From the NCBI GenBank assembly GCA_964469215.1, contig CAYXYB010000009.1, positions 1 through 64,000 on the forward strand: a stretch of 64,000 nt of DNA, given 5' to 3'. The position numbers and the translations under genes are program-made. Origin of the DNA: SKPS01 sp964469215. GTDB lineage: Bacteria > Bacteroidota > Bacteroidia > Bacteroidales > SKPS01. Positions 1 to 7,498 of the stretch are shown piece after piece. Under the pieces are notes generated by a model. It worked only from the letters and a program-made list of their open reading frames with translations. It made no database searches and was not told where the DNA came from. The stretch's first letter is position 1. Each line of letters opens with the position of its first letter.

Positions 1-21
1 TTTCGTGCAACACGGCTTCAT

Positions 22-45
22 GTTAGGCTTCGCCACACGAAGCCT
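22..45. other. attC-like motif and hairpin at the left edge
   Basis: GTTAGGC at 22-28 matches the integron core-site consensus GTTRRRY; read on the minus strand it is GCCTAAC, matching RYYYAAC. A perfect 8-bp hairpin (arms 25-32 and 38-45, loop CCACA) overlaps it. On the minus strand the element lies just 3' of the nuclease gene, where an attC site of a gene cassette would sit. The rest of any attC would lie outside the window, so identity is inferred from a short motif only. Confidence 0.3.
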
Positions 46-51
46 TAGCTA

Positions 52-65
52 TTATAGGCCGTTCT
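52..65 (+). repeat. Left copy of 14-bp inverted repeat bounding the methyltransferase-nuclease segment
   Basis: The sequence TTATAGGCCGTTCT here is matched in inverted orientation at 1930-1943 (reverse complement TTATAGGCCATTCT), 13 of 14 bases identical. The copy touches the stop codon of the nuclease gene. It looks like one end of a discrete inserted unit. Confidence 0.5.
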
Positions 66-1180
66 TATTCTTTTTCCTTTAACAGTCCTTTGTCCAAATC
101 AAAGTATCGAAAATAAACTGGGAGTTTAAAATCGTTTCGCAATTTCTCCAGATAGGCATTTGATGATTTTGATGAAGGGCTAGGACCAATAATGACCAGT
201 TCAGAAATGTTTGGAATTCTATTCCAGTATGCATATTCCATTAACTGGGAAATGCCTAATCTAATATTTGTCTTAATACTTTGGGAAGTTTTGATCTCAT
301 ATAAAACAAATGATTCAGGAAGCTTTCTAACTATATCTACGCTTCCGACATTTGTTGGTATTTCTGTTCCAATTTCATGGGCAGGGAACTCACTTTTCAA
401 AATCTTATATACTTCGTTCTGAATGAAATTATGAATAAATGTAGCTTTTCGTCTCGTGGGTGTGTTAACTTCTATTTCACCAACAAATTTAGGATTATGA
501 CCTTTTCTAAATTTAATGCCAGATTCAAAATCTCTTGGTGCTTTTACTCTTTCAATTTTTTGTTCCTCAACTTCCTTCGCTTCAACGAGCCAATCTCTAA
601 ATTCATCAGGTTCTAATCCAAAAACTTTGTAAAATTCCAACTTAATACACTCTTCAGCTAAGGAGTTTGTCCTTTCCCAACCTGCTTCAGTTAACTTTAT
701 TAATAGGAGATGTGAAACTAATTCAGGTATATAAAATTTGTAAAATATTCTCGATATATCGAAAGAAACATAATCTGGGGTATGTTCAACGGTAAAACCA
801 AATTCATCTAGAACGCCTGCAAAATTTGTATATGCTTTGCCATCAATAATTTTACCTCTTTTTATTACGCACCCTTCTTCAATTCCTGTCTGGAGTGCAG
901 AAATTAGTTCATTATGACTGAAAACAATGGCAACAAAAACAAGATCAAAAATATCCTCTAACCCATACTTTTTAATCTCGTTCCATAATTCAGGTGCGGG
1001 TTTGCCGTCCTCAATGGAAAGAATTCTTCTTGTTTGGGCATAATCAATATTGATGTCCATATAATCACCCTCAAGATGATTAAGAATATCATCTTTATCA
1101 AAGTGCTTAAGAAGAAATGCAATTTTATGTGCCCCATGCTTTGTCAAGGACACTTTTAATTTTGAGAGATCAGTTGCCAT
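65..1180 (-). CDS. PD-(D/E)XK family nuclease, probable restriction endonuclease
   Basis: This 371-residue protein has a C-terminal PD-(D/E)XK nuclease core. Asp282 (GSVDIV) and Glu295-x-Lys297 (YEIKT) form the metal site, and Gln312 (SQLMEYAYW) fits the extra motif of RecB/Cas4-like members of this fold. Residues 1-230 are not recognised; they could bind DNA or give specificity. The ATG overlaps the TAA of the upstream methyltransferase (TAATG), so the two are translationally coupled, which points to a restriction-modification pair or related defence unit. The gene is clearly more A+T rich than the rest of the window, consistent with horizontal transfer. The nuclease fold call is fairly firm; the restriction role is inferred from the methyltransferase partner. 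Confidence 0.65.
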   Translation of the reverse strand: MATDLSKLKVSLTKHGAHKIAFLLKHFDKDDILNHLEGDYMDINIDYAQTRRILSIEDGKPAPELWNEIKKYGLEDIFDLVFVAIVFSHNELISALQTGIEEGCVIKRGKIIDGKAYTNFAGVLDEFGFTVEHTPDYVSFDISRIFYKFYIPELVSHLLLIKLTEAGWERTNSLAEECIKLEFYKVFGLEPDEFRDWLVEAKEVEEQKIERVKAPRDFESGIKFRKGHNPKFVGEIEVNTPTRRKATFIHNFIQNEVYKILKSEFPAHEIGTEIPTNVGSVDIVRKLPESFVLYEIKTSQSIKTNIRLGISQLMEYAYWNRIPNISELVIIGPSPSSKSSNAYLEKLRNDFKLPVYFRYFDLDKGLLKEKE

Positions 1181-1839
1181 TAAGCTATTCTTGTCTTATT
1201 TGAACTGTTATTCTTGTATGTTTCCCATTCAGGTATATAATTTTCATTTGCTTGATTTCCAAACACATCCCAATTCATCCTTTTCCCACGAGCAAATATT
1301 TCTAAATATGGCCCAGGACTGCATTTTTCAATAATATCATATAATTCATCAGGTTTTCTTGAATGTTCCTGCTTTTGACTTCTAATAATATTGACTTGAG
1401 TTCTTCCTGGTTGCATGGTTCTGAGATTGCCTCTGGTTCCAAAAAGTACTATTTCTGTTGTATTGCGAAAATAGAAACCAACTCCTCTACCATCTGGTCC
1501 ACCATCCTTTCTAACCTTATGCCAAATGATATTTGATTTATATTTGAAGCCCCAAGCTTCCATTACTTCTAATCCTTCTTTTAGAAGTGCATTTGGCACC
1601 CATAAATATAAATGACTGTTCTTGTTGGCAACCAAATGAACAGGTATCTCCTTTATCTCATCAAGTAATAATGTAGGATAACGACTTAACCTTTTATGTT
1701 CAGGTGCCATTTTTCCAGTTCTATTTTGAAATCTCCAAGGCGGATCAGCTAAGATGGAACCATAATTATTTTGGTGAATTTCAGATACAAACTCTCTTGC
1801 AACGGGACTTTTATAGTCAGGTAGTTTAATTAGTTTCAT
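1180..1839 (-). CDS. MT-A70 family DNA N6-adenine methyltransferase
   Basis: This 219-residue protein has the catalytic DPPW motif near residue 33 (ILADPPWRF), the LYLWVP segment, the EIVLFGTRG strand and the C-terminal HSRKPDELY plus YLEIFARG segments typical of the MT-A70 (METTL3/Ime4-like) family, which transfers a methyl group from S-adenosylmethionine to adenine N6. Its length is normal for the compact bacterial members. No specificity domain is visible. It is the first gene of a two-gene unit and overlaps the nuclease start by one base, so it probably protects host DNA from that nuclease. The pair sits beside an integrase remnant and is A+T rich. A phage or other mobile origin is plausible. 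Confidence 0.8.
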   Translation of the reverse strand: MKLIKLPDYKSPVAREFVSEIHQNNYGSILADPPWRFQNRTGKMAPEHKRLSRYPTLLLDEIKEIPVHLVANKNSHLYLWVPNALLKEGLEVMEAWGFKYKSNIIWHKVRKDGGPDGRGVGFYFRNTTEIVLFGTRGNLRTMQPGRTQVNIIRSQKQEHSRKPDELYDIIEKCSPGPYLEIFARGKRMNWDVFGNQANENYIPEWETYKNNSSNKTRIA

Positions 1840-1929
1840 AAACTATTTTTTACAAATGTAGGTTAAAACAGAAATCATTCCCGATTTTATTTATGAACAA
1901 GGTCAAAATTTTATCCACGGTTTTTTTCT

Positions 1930-1943
1930 AGAATGGCCTATAA
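1930..1943 (-). repeat. Right copy of 14-bp inverted repeat
   Basis: Reverse complement TTATAGGCCATTCT differs at one base from the left copy at 52-65. On the minus strand it supplies the last Leu codon and the TAG stop of the recombinase remnant, so the repeat marks the exact point where the recombinase sequence is cut off. Confidence 0.5.
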
Positions 1944-2259
1944 CTCCTGAATATACCTCAGATCAGTTCCGCTCTCCAATAAATGCGTCGCATAACTGTG
2001 TCGTAACCAATGCAAGGTGACAGGCTTTCTGTTCCCAGTCAAAGATAAAGCATTCTTCAATACCTTTGCAAGTGATTCTGCAGAATATTTTTCACCTGCC
2101 TTCTGACCCTTAAACAACCATACCTCTTAACCTCTTCCCTGCTCATTACATTCGGAAGGTTGTGCTCCAGCAAGGGGCATTCCAGCTTCTCAATGTCAAT
2201 CCCAATTTCCCCTCCCGCTTTTTCCGTCATGAACCGATACTGCCAGATTGTATTTCTGC
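1938..2259 (-). pseudogene. Tyrosine recombinase (integrase) remnant, internally deleted and 3'-truncated
   Basis: Conceptual translation on the minus strand gives two recognisable pieces of a Xer/integron-type tyrosine recombinase. The first (2259 to about 2123) contains LEHNLPNVMSREEVKR, the linker before the catalytic domain. After a frame change comes WLFKGQKAGEKYS, then VTLHWLRHSYATHLL and SGTDLRYIQEL, ending in TAG at 1938. The block holding the first catalytic Arg and the Lys is missing between the pieces, and the sequence stops before the LLGH box and the catalytic Tyr, so the protein cannot work. The truncation coincides with the inverted repeat at 1930-1943. It probably once mobilised DNA here. 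Confidence 0.8.
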
Positions 2260-2394
2260 CTTAGATCAGAAAAACGGGGGGAAATTGAAGCCGGGGTAGT
2301 TTAGCAGATCAGACGATTAGCAGATGAGACAATTAGATGATTGGACGATTGACCAATTCCCCCGCAAAATTATTTCCGCATATTTAAAAAATAT
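2260..2394. other. Intergenic spacer with imperfect GATTAG/GACGATT repeats
   Basis: Between the recombinase remnant and the tRNA promoter there is no coding sequence. The stretch from about 2308 to 2353 is an imperfect array of units such as GACGATTAG, GACAATTAG and GGACGATTG, a degenerate low-complexity spacer. No function can be assigned. Confidence 0.5.
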
Positions 2395-2402
2395 TACCTT
2401 TG
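2395..2402 (+). promoter_or_regulatory. -7 box TACCTTTG for tRNA-Cys
   Basis: TACCTTTGC matches the Bacteroidota -7 consensus TAnnTTTG and lies 11 bases before the first base of the tRNA, the expected spacing. No clear -33 TTG is seen. Confidence 0.6.
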
Positions 2403-2413
2403 CATCCCTTAAC

Positions 2414-2484
2414 GGTCTCGTGGCCGAGTGGCTAGGCAGCGGTCTGCAAAACCGCGTACAGCGGTTCGAATCCGCTCGAGACCT
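2414..2484 (+). tRNA. tRNA-Cys (anticodon GCA)
   Basis: The sequence folds as a full cloverleaf: 7-bp acceptor stem GGTCTCG/CGAGACC, D arm GCC...GGC, anticodon stem GCGGT/ACCGC around the loop CTGCAAA (anticodon GCA at 2446-2448), T arm with TTCGAAT loop, and U discriminator at 2484. The 3' CCA is not encoded. It decodes UGU/UGC as cysteine. Confidence 0.95.
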
Positions 2485-2535
2485 CTGAAAACCACGATAA
2501 TTGCCTTCAGGCAGTTATCGTTTTTTTTAATCACT

Positions 2536-3483
2536 ATGAACCCGATCGACCGGCAGTTTATCTCAGGTCTTGAAACAGGCAACAGGAACCTGATTATGAA
2601 GGTGCCCAAAAGCGACCTTCACTGTCATTCAGGTCTGGCGTTCAAAATCGGTTTGCTGAAACAGTATGCAGAGAAAAAAATAAAACCTGCTCCTGCACAA
2701 ATGTCTTCAATCTCAGAAATGAACCTTTGGATTAAAGACGAACTTGCAAACCTATATAACAACCGCGATGTTTTTGAGTTTGCCCTCCGGAGTGCCTTGT
2801 CCGAAGCTGTCGATGACGGAATTACCCTTCTGGAGATGAGCATTGACGTTTCTTTTATCTCTCTTTACGGAAACAATGCTAACCCGTTTGCAGATATCAT
2901 TAATGAATACAGGAGCGACTTTTCTTCACGCCTTAGCTTCAGACCCGAACTTGGCATCTCACGGGATACGGATCCGTCGGTAGCATTACCTCTTGCTGAA
3001 GCCTGTCTTGAAACAGGGGCATTTATCTGCATTGACCTGTACGGCACCGAAGATGCCCGGCCTCCGGAAGTGTATAAGGAGTTCTACATCAGAGCTAAAA
3101 AGGGTGGTGTTAAATGCAAGGTGCACCTGGGTGAGTTTGGTGATGCTCAAAGCCTGCTTCACGGGGCACAGATACTCCTCCCGGATGCCATTCAGCACGG
3201 CATAGCAGCTGCAGGCGACAAAGAGGTGATGCAGTGGCTCGCAACCCGGCAAATCTCTCTCAACATCTGCCCTACATCAAATATAAGAATGTCAAGAGTT
3301 AAGGATTACAGGTCACATCCCATCAGGAGACTTTTTGATGCCGGAGTAACCGTAACCTTAAATTCCGATGACATTATGTTATTTGAACAAAATGTTTCTG
3401 ACGAGTACATCAACCTTTACAATGCAGGCACTTTCAGTGCTCCGGAACTTAACCAGATCAGGGTTGCAGGATTAAATATGTGA
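2536..3483 (+). CDS. Adenosine deaminase family protein
   Basis: This 315-residue TIM-barrel metal-dependent hydrolase shows all the zinc-site motifs of the adenosine/AMP deaminase family: HCH in KSDLHCHSG near the N terminus, VHLGEFG, QHGIAA, the LNICPTSN segment and LNSDD with the metal-binding aspartate. It would hydrolytically deaminate adenosine or a related amino-purine in the cytoplasm. The ATG at 2536 is chosen because earlier in-frame codons run through the tRNA. The protein ends at AGLNM, which looks some 10-25 residues shorter than many relatives, so the C-terminal helix may be trimmed. The following gene begins 58 bases on with its own -7 box. Substrate cannot be fixed from sequence. 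Confidence 0.8.
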   Translation: MNPIDRQFISGLETGNRNLIMKVPKSDLHCHSGLAFKIGLLKQYAEKKIKPAPAQMSSISEMNLWIKDELANLYNNRDVFEFALRSALSEAVDDGITLLEMSIDVSFISLYGNNANPFADIINEYRSDFSSRLSFRPELGISRDTDPSVALPLAEACLETGAFICIDLYGTEDARPPEVYKEFYIRAKKGGVKCKVHLGEFGDAQSLLHGAQILLPDAIQHGIAAAGDKEVMQWLATRQISLNICPTSNIRMSRVKDYRSHPIRRLFDAGVTVTLNSDDIMLFEQNVSDEYINLYNAGTFSAPELNQIRVAGLNM

Positions 3484-3498
3484 AATTGAACATTTGTT

Positions 3499-3506
3499 TA
3501 TTTTTG
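3499..3506 (+). promoter_or_regulatory. -7 box TATTTTTG for the C25 peptidase gene
   Basis: TATTTTTGC fits TAnnTTTG and lies 35 bases before the chosen ATG at 3542. This supports 3542 rather than an upstream in-frame start that would precede the box. Confidence 0.5.
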
Positions 3507-3541
3507 CGGGGGAATATCTACTAATATTATCTATATCTGTT

Positions 3542-6500
3542 ATGAAATTAAAGCTGATAGGGCTTCTTTTGTTTGTTACAGGCTTCGTATCTGTATATTC
3601 TCAGCCGGGCATTTTAACCGGACACCGGACAACGGGATCAGGCAGGACAGCGGTTGATGACCGTGGCACAAGCGGGGTAAGGGTAACATACTCCGCAGGC
3701 AGTTTATCTGTATCCGATGTTTTGGTCGAAGGGCAGGTGTGGCATAGGGTCTCCATGCCAGGCTATCAGCGTACCATGGATCAGGGTAAACCCCAGCTCC
3801 CCGTTTTCGGTGAAATGGTCATGGTACCTGAAGGTGCCGGTTATTCATTCTCCGTAAGTTACACCAGATCATATTTGTCTGATGAAAACAGCAACCTCAC
3901 CATTTATCCGGCTCTGGCTCCCGCTACCGACAGGTATGGCGATCCGGAACCCACTTTCGCCATCGACAGCATCACATACCAGACCAATGCCTTCTGGCCC
4001 GAATCACCTGTAAGGCTCGTTTCCGTTCAGGAACTGAGAGGTATGCAGGTGCTGTGGTTCGATATAATGCCTGTAAGTTATAATCCCGTTACCCGCGAAT
4101 GTTTGTTCTATGAAGATATCACTATTGATCTATCGTTCACCGGTTCCGCCAACGGTAAGTTCCTTGACTACAGCCAACACTCAGAAACTTTTCTCAGAAA
4201 TTTTCCTCTCCTGGCTGTCAATGCAGCGTCGATAGCCGGTGAAATAAACATGTATCTCGGTTCAGAGGCCTTTTTATTAAACCAGATGCCAGCTACAGGT
4301 TCAAATTATATCTTACTCACCGATTCAGTATTTCTTGCAGCAGCAGACAGGTTTGCCGACTGGAAGAGGCAACTCGGCTACACTGTGGAGGTGGTTGCAG
4401 GATCGAACTGGACTTTCAATGCCATGAAGCAGGCAGTACTCTCCCGCTATCAACAATGGCCTCAAAAACCTGATTATCTTCTGATATTAGGTGACCATGA
4501 CAGGTTGCCTGCTGAGATGGTGCTCAACCCCGACAATGAATTCTTCGGAACTGATCTTCATCTTGTAACAATGGGAGTTCAGTATTTTGACTACCTGCCT
4601 GATATGGCAAAAGGACGGATATCGGTTTCATCGGCTGCCCAGGCCATGACTGTGGTGGATAAGATCATAAACTATGAGAAAAACCCACCTGCCGATTCAT
4701 CGTTTTACCTCACCGGGCTCAATTCCGCCCAGTTTCAGGATGATGATTTCGACAGCTATGCTGACAGGCGTTTTGTGCATACCAGTGAGGAGATTCTTAG
4801 CTACCTGAGCGGAAAAGGTTATGACATAAAACGTGTTTATTATGCTGACACTTCAAACTCAATTCCTCTTTTTTATAACCTGAACTATTATTCAAACGGC
4901 CAAAGCCTTCCTGCTGCTTTGCTTTCCCCAACATTCAACTGGAATGGTAACGCTTCGCAGATAAACAGTTATATCAATAACGGAGTATTTTACATTCTTC
5001 ACCGTGACCATGGACTGGTAGGTGGCTCTGGATGGGGTGCTCCATATTATGTATCTACACATATCAGCTCCCTCAACAACGGCAGTAAAACACCGGTTGT
5101 TTTCAGCGTCAACTGTCATACGGGGGAATTCACCCTTCCGGAATGCTTTGCCGAGAGATTCCAACGGCATGCCACTGGTGGTGCCGTAGGTGTTGTTGCT
5201 GCCTCATATTACAGTTATAGCGGCTGGAACGATGCTTTCACAACAGGTATGTTCGATGCAATCTGGTCTTCCCCGGGCCTATTACCTGATTTCGGTTCAG
5301 GTGGGTTTTCTATTCCGGCAGTCACCCAGCACCCCGATATCAGAAACATGGGGTTCGTGTTGAACCATGGCCTTATCAGAATGACCCAGACATGGAGCAC
5401 AGCTCTTATTGCATCTAAATATCAACACAGGCTTATGCACTATTTTGGCGACCCCTCGATGAGGATACGAACCGCTAAACCTTCACAGATCACCGCCTTA
5501 CACTCTGATTCCCTCCTCTGCTCAGATACCCTTTTCCAGATTGATATCGCCAGTTTCCCCAATGCTGTTGCGACTCTTACCATTCCCGGTAAAATCATTG
5601 GAAGAACAACCCTTAGCAATGGATCAGGCAACATTCCCATAGCACCATTCGCTTCAACTTACCTGCTGCTTACCATCAGTGGCCCTGAACATATCCCATA
5701 CACCGATACCGTTTGGGTAATACCAACACCCCTTACAGTAAATGTTACAAAAGATAATGTAAAGTGCCAAGGTAAGCCCGAAGGAAATATAAACCTGGAA
5801 ATATCCTGCGGCGTTCAACCTTTTACCATTATCTGGAGCCATGGACCTTCAGCTCCGATGCTGAACAACCTTCCCGCAGGAATGTACTACTTCACTGTAA
5901 CTGATGCTGTTAACATGACTATAAGTGACTCTGTCGAAATAACTGAGCCGGCTACCCCTATTCAATTGTCCGGGTCTGTTTCAAATGTGCTCTGTTACTA
6001 CGGAAATGACGGTTCCATAACACTGACCGTGTCAGGAGGAGTCCCGCCATATCAGTACAATTGGTCGAACGGAAGCACAAACCCTTCAACAGGAGTATTA
6101 CAGGCCGGAAAAATGATAGTGACTGTCACAGACTTTATAGGATGTGTTACAACCGACACATTTACCGTTGGTCAACCTTTACCTCTGCAAATAAATGATT
6201 CTGTGAACCATGATACCGGCAACAATTGCTCAGGGAGTGCCACAGCCCTACCTTACGGGGGTACTCCTCCCTACACATTCCTCTGGAACGACCCAAATGA
6301 ACAAACCACACAAACCGCCACAGGCCTTTGCCCGGGAGTTGTAAGAGTTTATGTTACTGATGATCACGGTTGTGTTACTGTAAGAAATGTTACCATTTAC
6401 AATACCTTTGCTATCAATGACAATGATGACCTGTCCGTTGAAGTTTTTCCGAACCCGCTTAAAGGGGAAGAATTGTTTGTAAGATTGCCGGCAGAATTTG

Positions 6501-6685
6501 AATTACAAAAACTTCATGTTGTTGTTGTAAACTCCATTGGACAGGAGTTGCTTAACAAACAATTCACACCTGAAGATCAGTTGTTGGTTATAAAGCCCTT
6601 CCCGAAACAAAAAGGGATCTACATGCTTTCAGTTTACAGCGAAGAACCAGGTATTACAATCATGCGAAAAATAATTAAAGACTGA
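3542..6685 (+). CDS. C25 family (gingipain-like) cysteine peptidase with SprB repeats and T9SS sorting domain
   Basis: This 1047-residue secreted protein begins with a signal peptide (LKLIGLLLFVTGFVSVYSQ). The peptidase C25 domain spans roughly residues 240-640, with the catalytic His near 490 (HRDHG) and Cys near 525 (SVNCHTGEF), followed by FGDPSMRI, which closes the catalytic domain. A short Ig-like stretch leads to three SprB-type repeats (about 740-960), each with a GGxxPY(x)W core. The end is a type A T9SS sorting domain (VEVFPNPL to GIYMLSVY). It should cross the outer membrane by T9SS and act as a surface or released endopeptidase. Cleavage preference (Arg or Lys) cannot be told. A convergent hairpin follows. 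Confidence 0.88.
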   Translation: MKLKLIGLLLFVTGFVSVYSQPGILTGHRTTGSGRTAVDDRGTSGVRVTYSAGSLSVSDVLVEGQVWHRVSMPGYQRTMDQGKPQLPVFGEMVMVPEGAGYSFSVSYTRSYLSDENSNLTIYPALAPATDRYGDPEPTFAIDSITYQTNAFWPESPVRLVSVQELRGMQVLWFDIMPVSYNPVTRECLFYEDITIDLSFTGSANGKFLDYSQHSETFLRNFPLLAVNAASIAGEINMYLGSEAFLLNQMPATGSNYILLTDSVFLAAADRFADWKRQLGYTVEVVAGSNWTFNAMKQAVLSRYQQWPQKPDYLLILGDHDRLPAEMVLNPDNEFFGTDLHLVTMGVQYFDYLPDMAKGRISVSSAAQAMTVVDKIINYEKNPPADSSFYLTGLNSAQFQDDDFDSYADRRFVHTSEEILSYLSGKGYDIKRVYYADTSNSIPLFYNLNYYSNGQSLPAALLSPTFNWNGNASQINSYINNGVFYILHRDHGLVGGSGWGAPYYVSTHISSLNNGSKTPVVFSVNCHTGEFTLPECFAERFQRHATGGAVGVVAASYYSYSGWNDAFTTGMFDAIWSSPGLLPDFGSGGFSIPAVTQHPDIRNMGFVLNHGLIRMTQTWSTALIASKYQHRLMHYFGDPSMRIRTAKPSQITALHSDSLLCSDTLFQIDIASFPNAVATLTIPGKIIGRTTLSNGSGNIPIAPFASTYLLLTISGPEHIPYTDTVWVIPTPLTVNVTKDNVKCQGKPEGNINLEISCGVQPFTIIWSHGPSAPMLNNLPAGMYYFTVTDAVNMTISDSVEITEPATPIQLSGSVSNVLCYYGNDGSITLTVSGGVPPYQYNWSNGSTNPSTGVLQAGKMIVTVTDFIGCVTTDTFTVGQPLPLQINDSVNHDTGNNCSGSATALPYGGTPPYTFLWNDPNEQTTQTATGLCPGVVRVYVTDDHGCVTVRNVTIYNTFAINDNDDLSVEVFPNPLKGEELFVRLPAEFELQKLHVVVVNSIGQELLNKQFTPEDQLLVIKPFPKQKGIYMLSVYSEEPGITIMRKIIKD

Positions 6686-6701
6686 CAGAACTGTTTGTCA
6701 G
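6682..6701. terminator. Hairpin between convergent genes
   Basis: CTGACA/TGTCAG arms (6682-6687 and 6696-6701), extended by a G-U and an A-T pair around a 4-nt loop, lie between the convergent C25 peptidase gene and the minus-strand gene ending at 6698. There is no strong T tract, so termination is a modest inference. Confidence 0.35.
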
Positions 6702-7498
6702 GTGTGTGATTTTGTATATCTGATTTTGATCACCAGGCCGTCAGGTTGTCTTACCCTTTGCAATAACCCATTCCTGTATCTGTATTTTGTTGTGGGTACC
6801 GCCTTTATGCCGGTAACGGAAACAGTCTCACGATTAAGTAACCCGAAACGATTGTAATGTTCTGTTTTTGTCATCAGAAGAGTGCCGTCGATTTCGAAAA
6901 CCCTGGATATTAGCCTGTTTCCACTTCTGACATACTCTATCCTGCTGAACCTCATTCCGGTATATTCAGTTCTTACCAGGATACCCTGATCATATAAATA
7001 AAAAGCCTCAGCAATGGTATCCCCTTCTGTTGTGATCTCGATGCTTTTTATAAGCATCCCAACAGAATCATAGAGATAATGAACTTTTGAAAAGAGAGTG
7101 TCATTCAAGGATTTGCTTTTTGATTCAAGCCTGCCTTCCTTGTTGTACAACATATTGATTATTAACATCTTGTTGTGGCTCTTCTCTGTGACAGCATGGA
7201 TTCTGTTGTTTTCGATTATACGCACATACTGCGTGTCAGAGGTACTGCCCGATTGCTTTATAAAACCTGTATAGTTGCCCTCCTTGTCGAAAATATAAAC
7301 TTCTGTTTTACCTGTTCCCTCTTCACCCGGAATTGAAAAATATACTGTTACTATTTTATTATCGGCAATTATATCTTTCCTGAATATCCTTTGCGGATCC
7401 AGAGTTTGCGCATATCCTGTGAGGATAACAACCGGATTCAGCAATGCTGAGATGGCAATAATTACCAGGGTTTGGTTTCTACATAAACACCTATTCAT
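6698..7498 (-). CDS. Exported protein of unknown function with YD/RHS-like strands
   Basis: This 266-residue protein has an N-terminal hydrophobic signal sequence ending near GYAQ. The rest is beta-strand rich and repeats the pattern 'hydrophobic-YxYDxxG-hydrophobic-charged' (VHYLYDSVGMLIKSIEI, FYLYDQGILVRTEY, YRYRNGLLQRVRQ), like the short repeats of YD/MORN-type periplasmic proteins. It is not a recognised enzyme. Its ATG overlaps the end of the upstream aspartic protease gene by eight bases (ATGAATAG), so it is the last gene of the minus-strand TonB receptor operon. A role in the same envelope system is inferred from that position only. Confidence 0.6.
   Translation of the reverse strand: MNRCLCRNQTLVIIAISALLNPVVILTGYAQTLDPQRIFRKDIIADNKIVTVYFSIPGEEGTGKTEVYIFDKEGNYTGFIKQSGSTSDTQYVRIIENNRIHAVTEKSHNKMLIINMLYNKEGRLESKSKSLNDTLFSKVHYLYDSVGMLIKSIEITTEGDTIAEAFYLYDQGILVRTEYTGMRFSRIEYVRSGNRLISRVFEIDGTLLMTKTEHYNRFGLLNRETVSVTGIKAVPTTKYRYRNGLLQRVRQPDGLVIKIRYTKSHT

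Noticed and set aside
2414..2484. tRNA-Cys as the integration site of the methyltransferase-nuclease unit
   Set aside because: Integration normally uses the 3' end of a tRNA gene, but the unit and the recombinase remnant lie on its 5' side and no duplicated tRNA fragment is seen at the other boundary.
3450..3490. Frameshift at the 3' end of the adenosine deaminase gene
   Set aside because: The protein ends somewhat early, but neither other frame continues with a family-like C terminus, so a natural short end is more likely.
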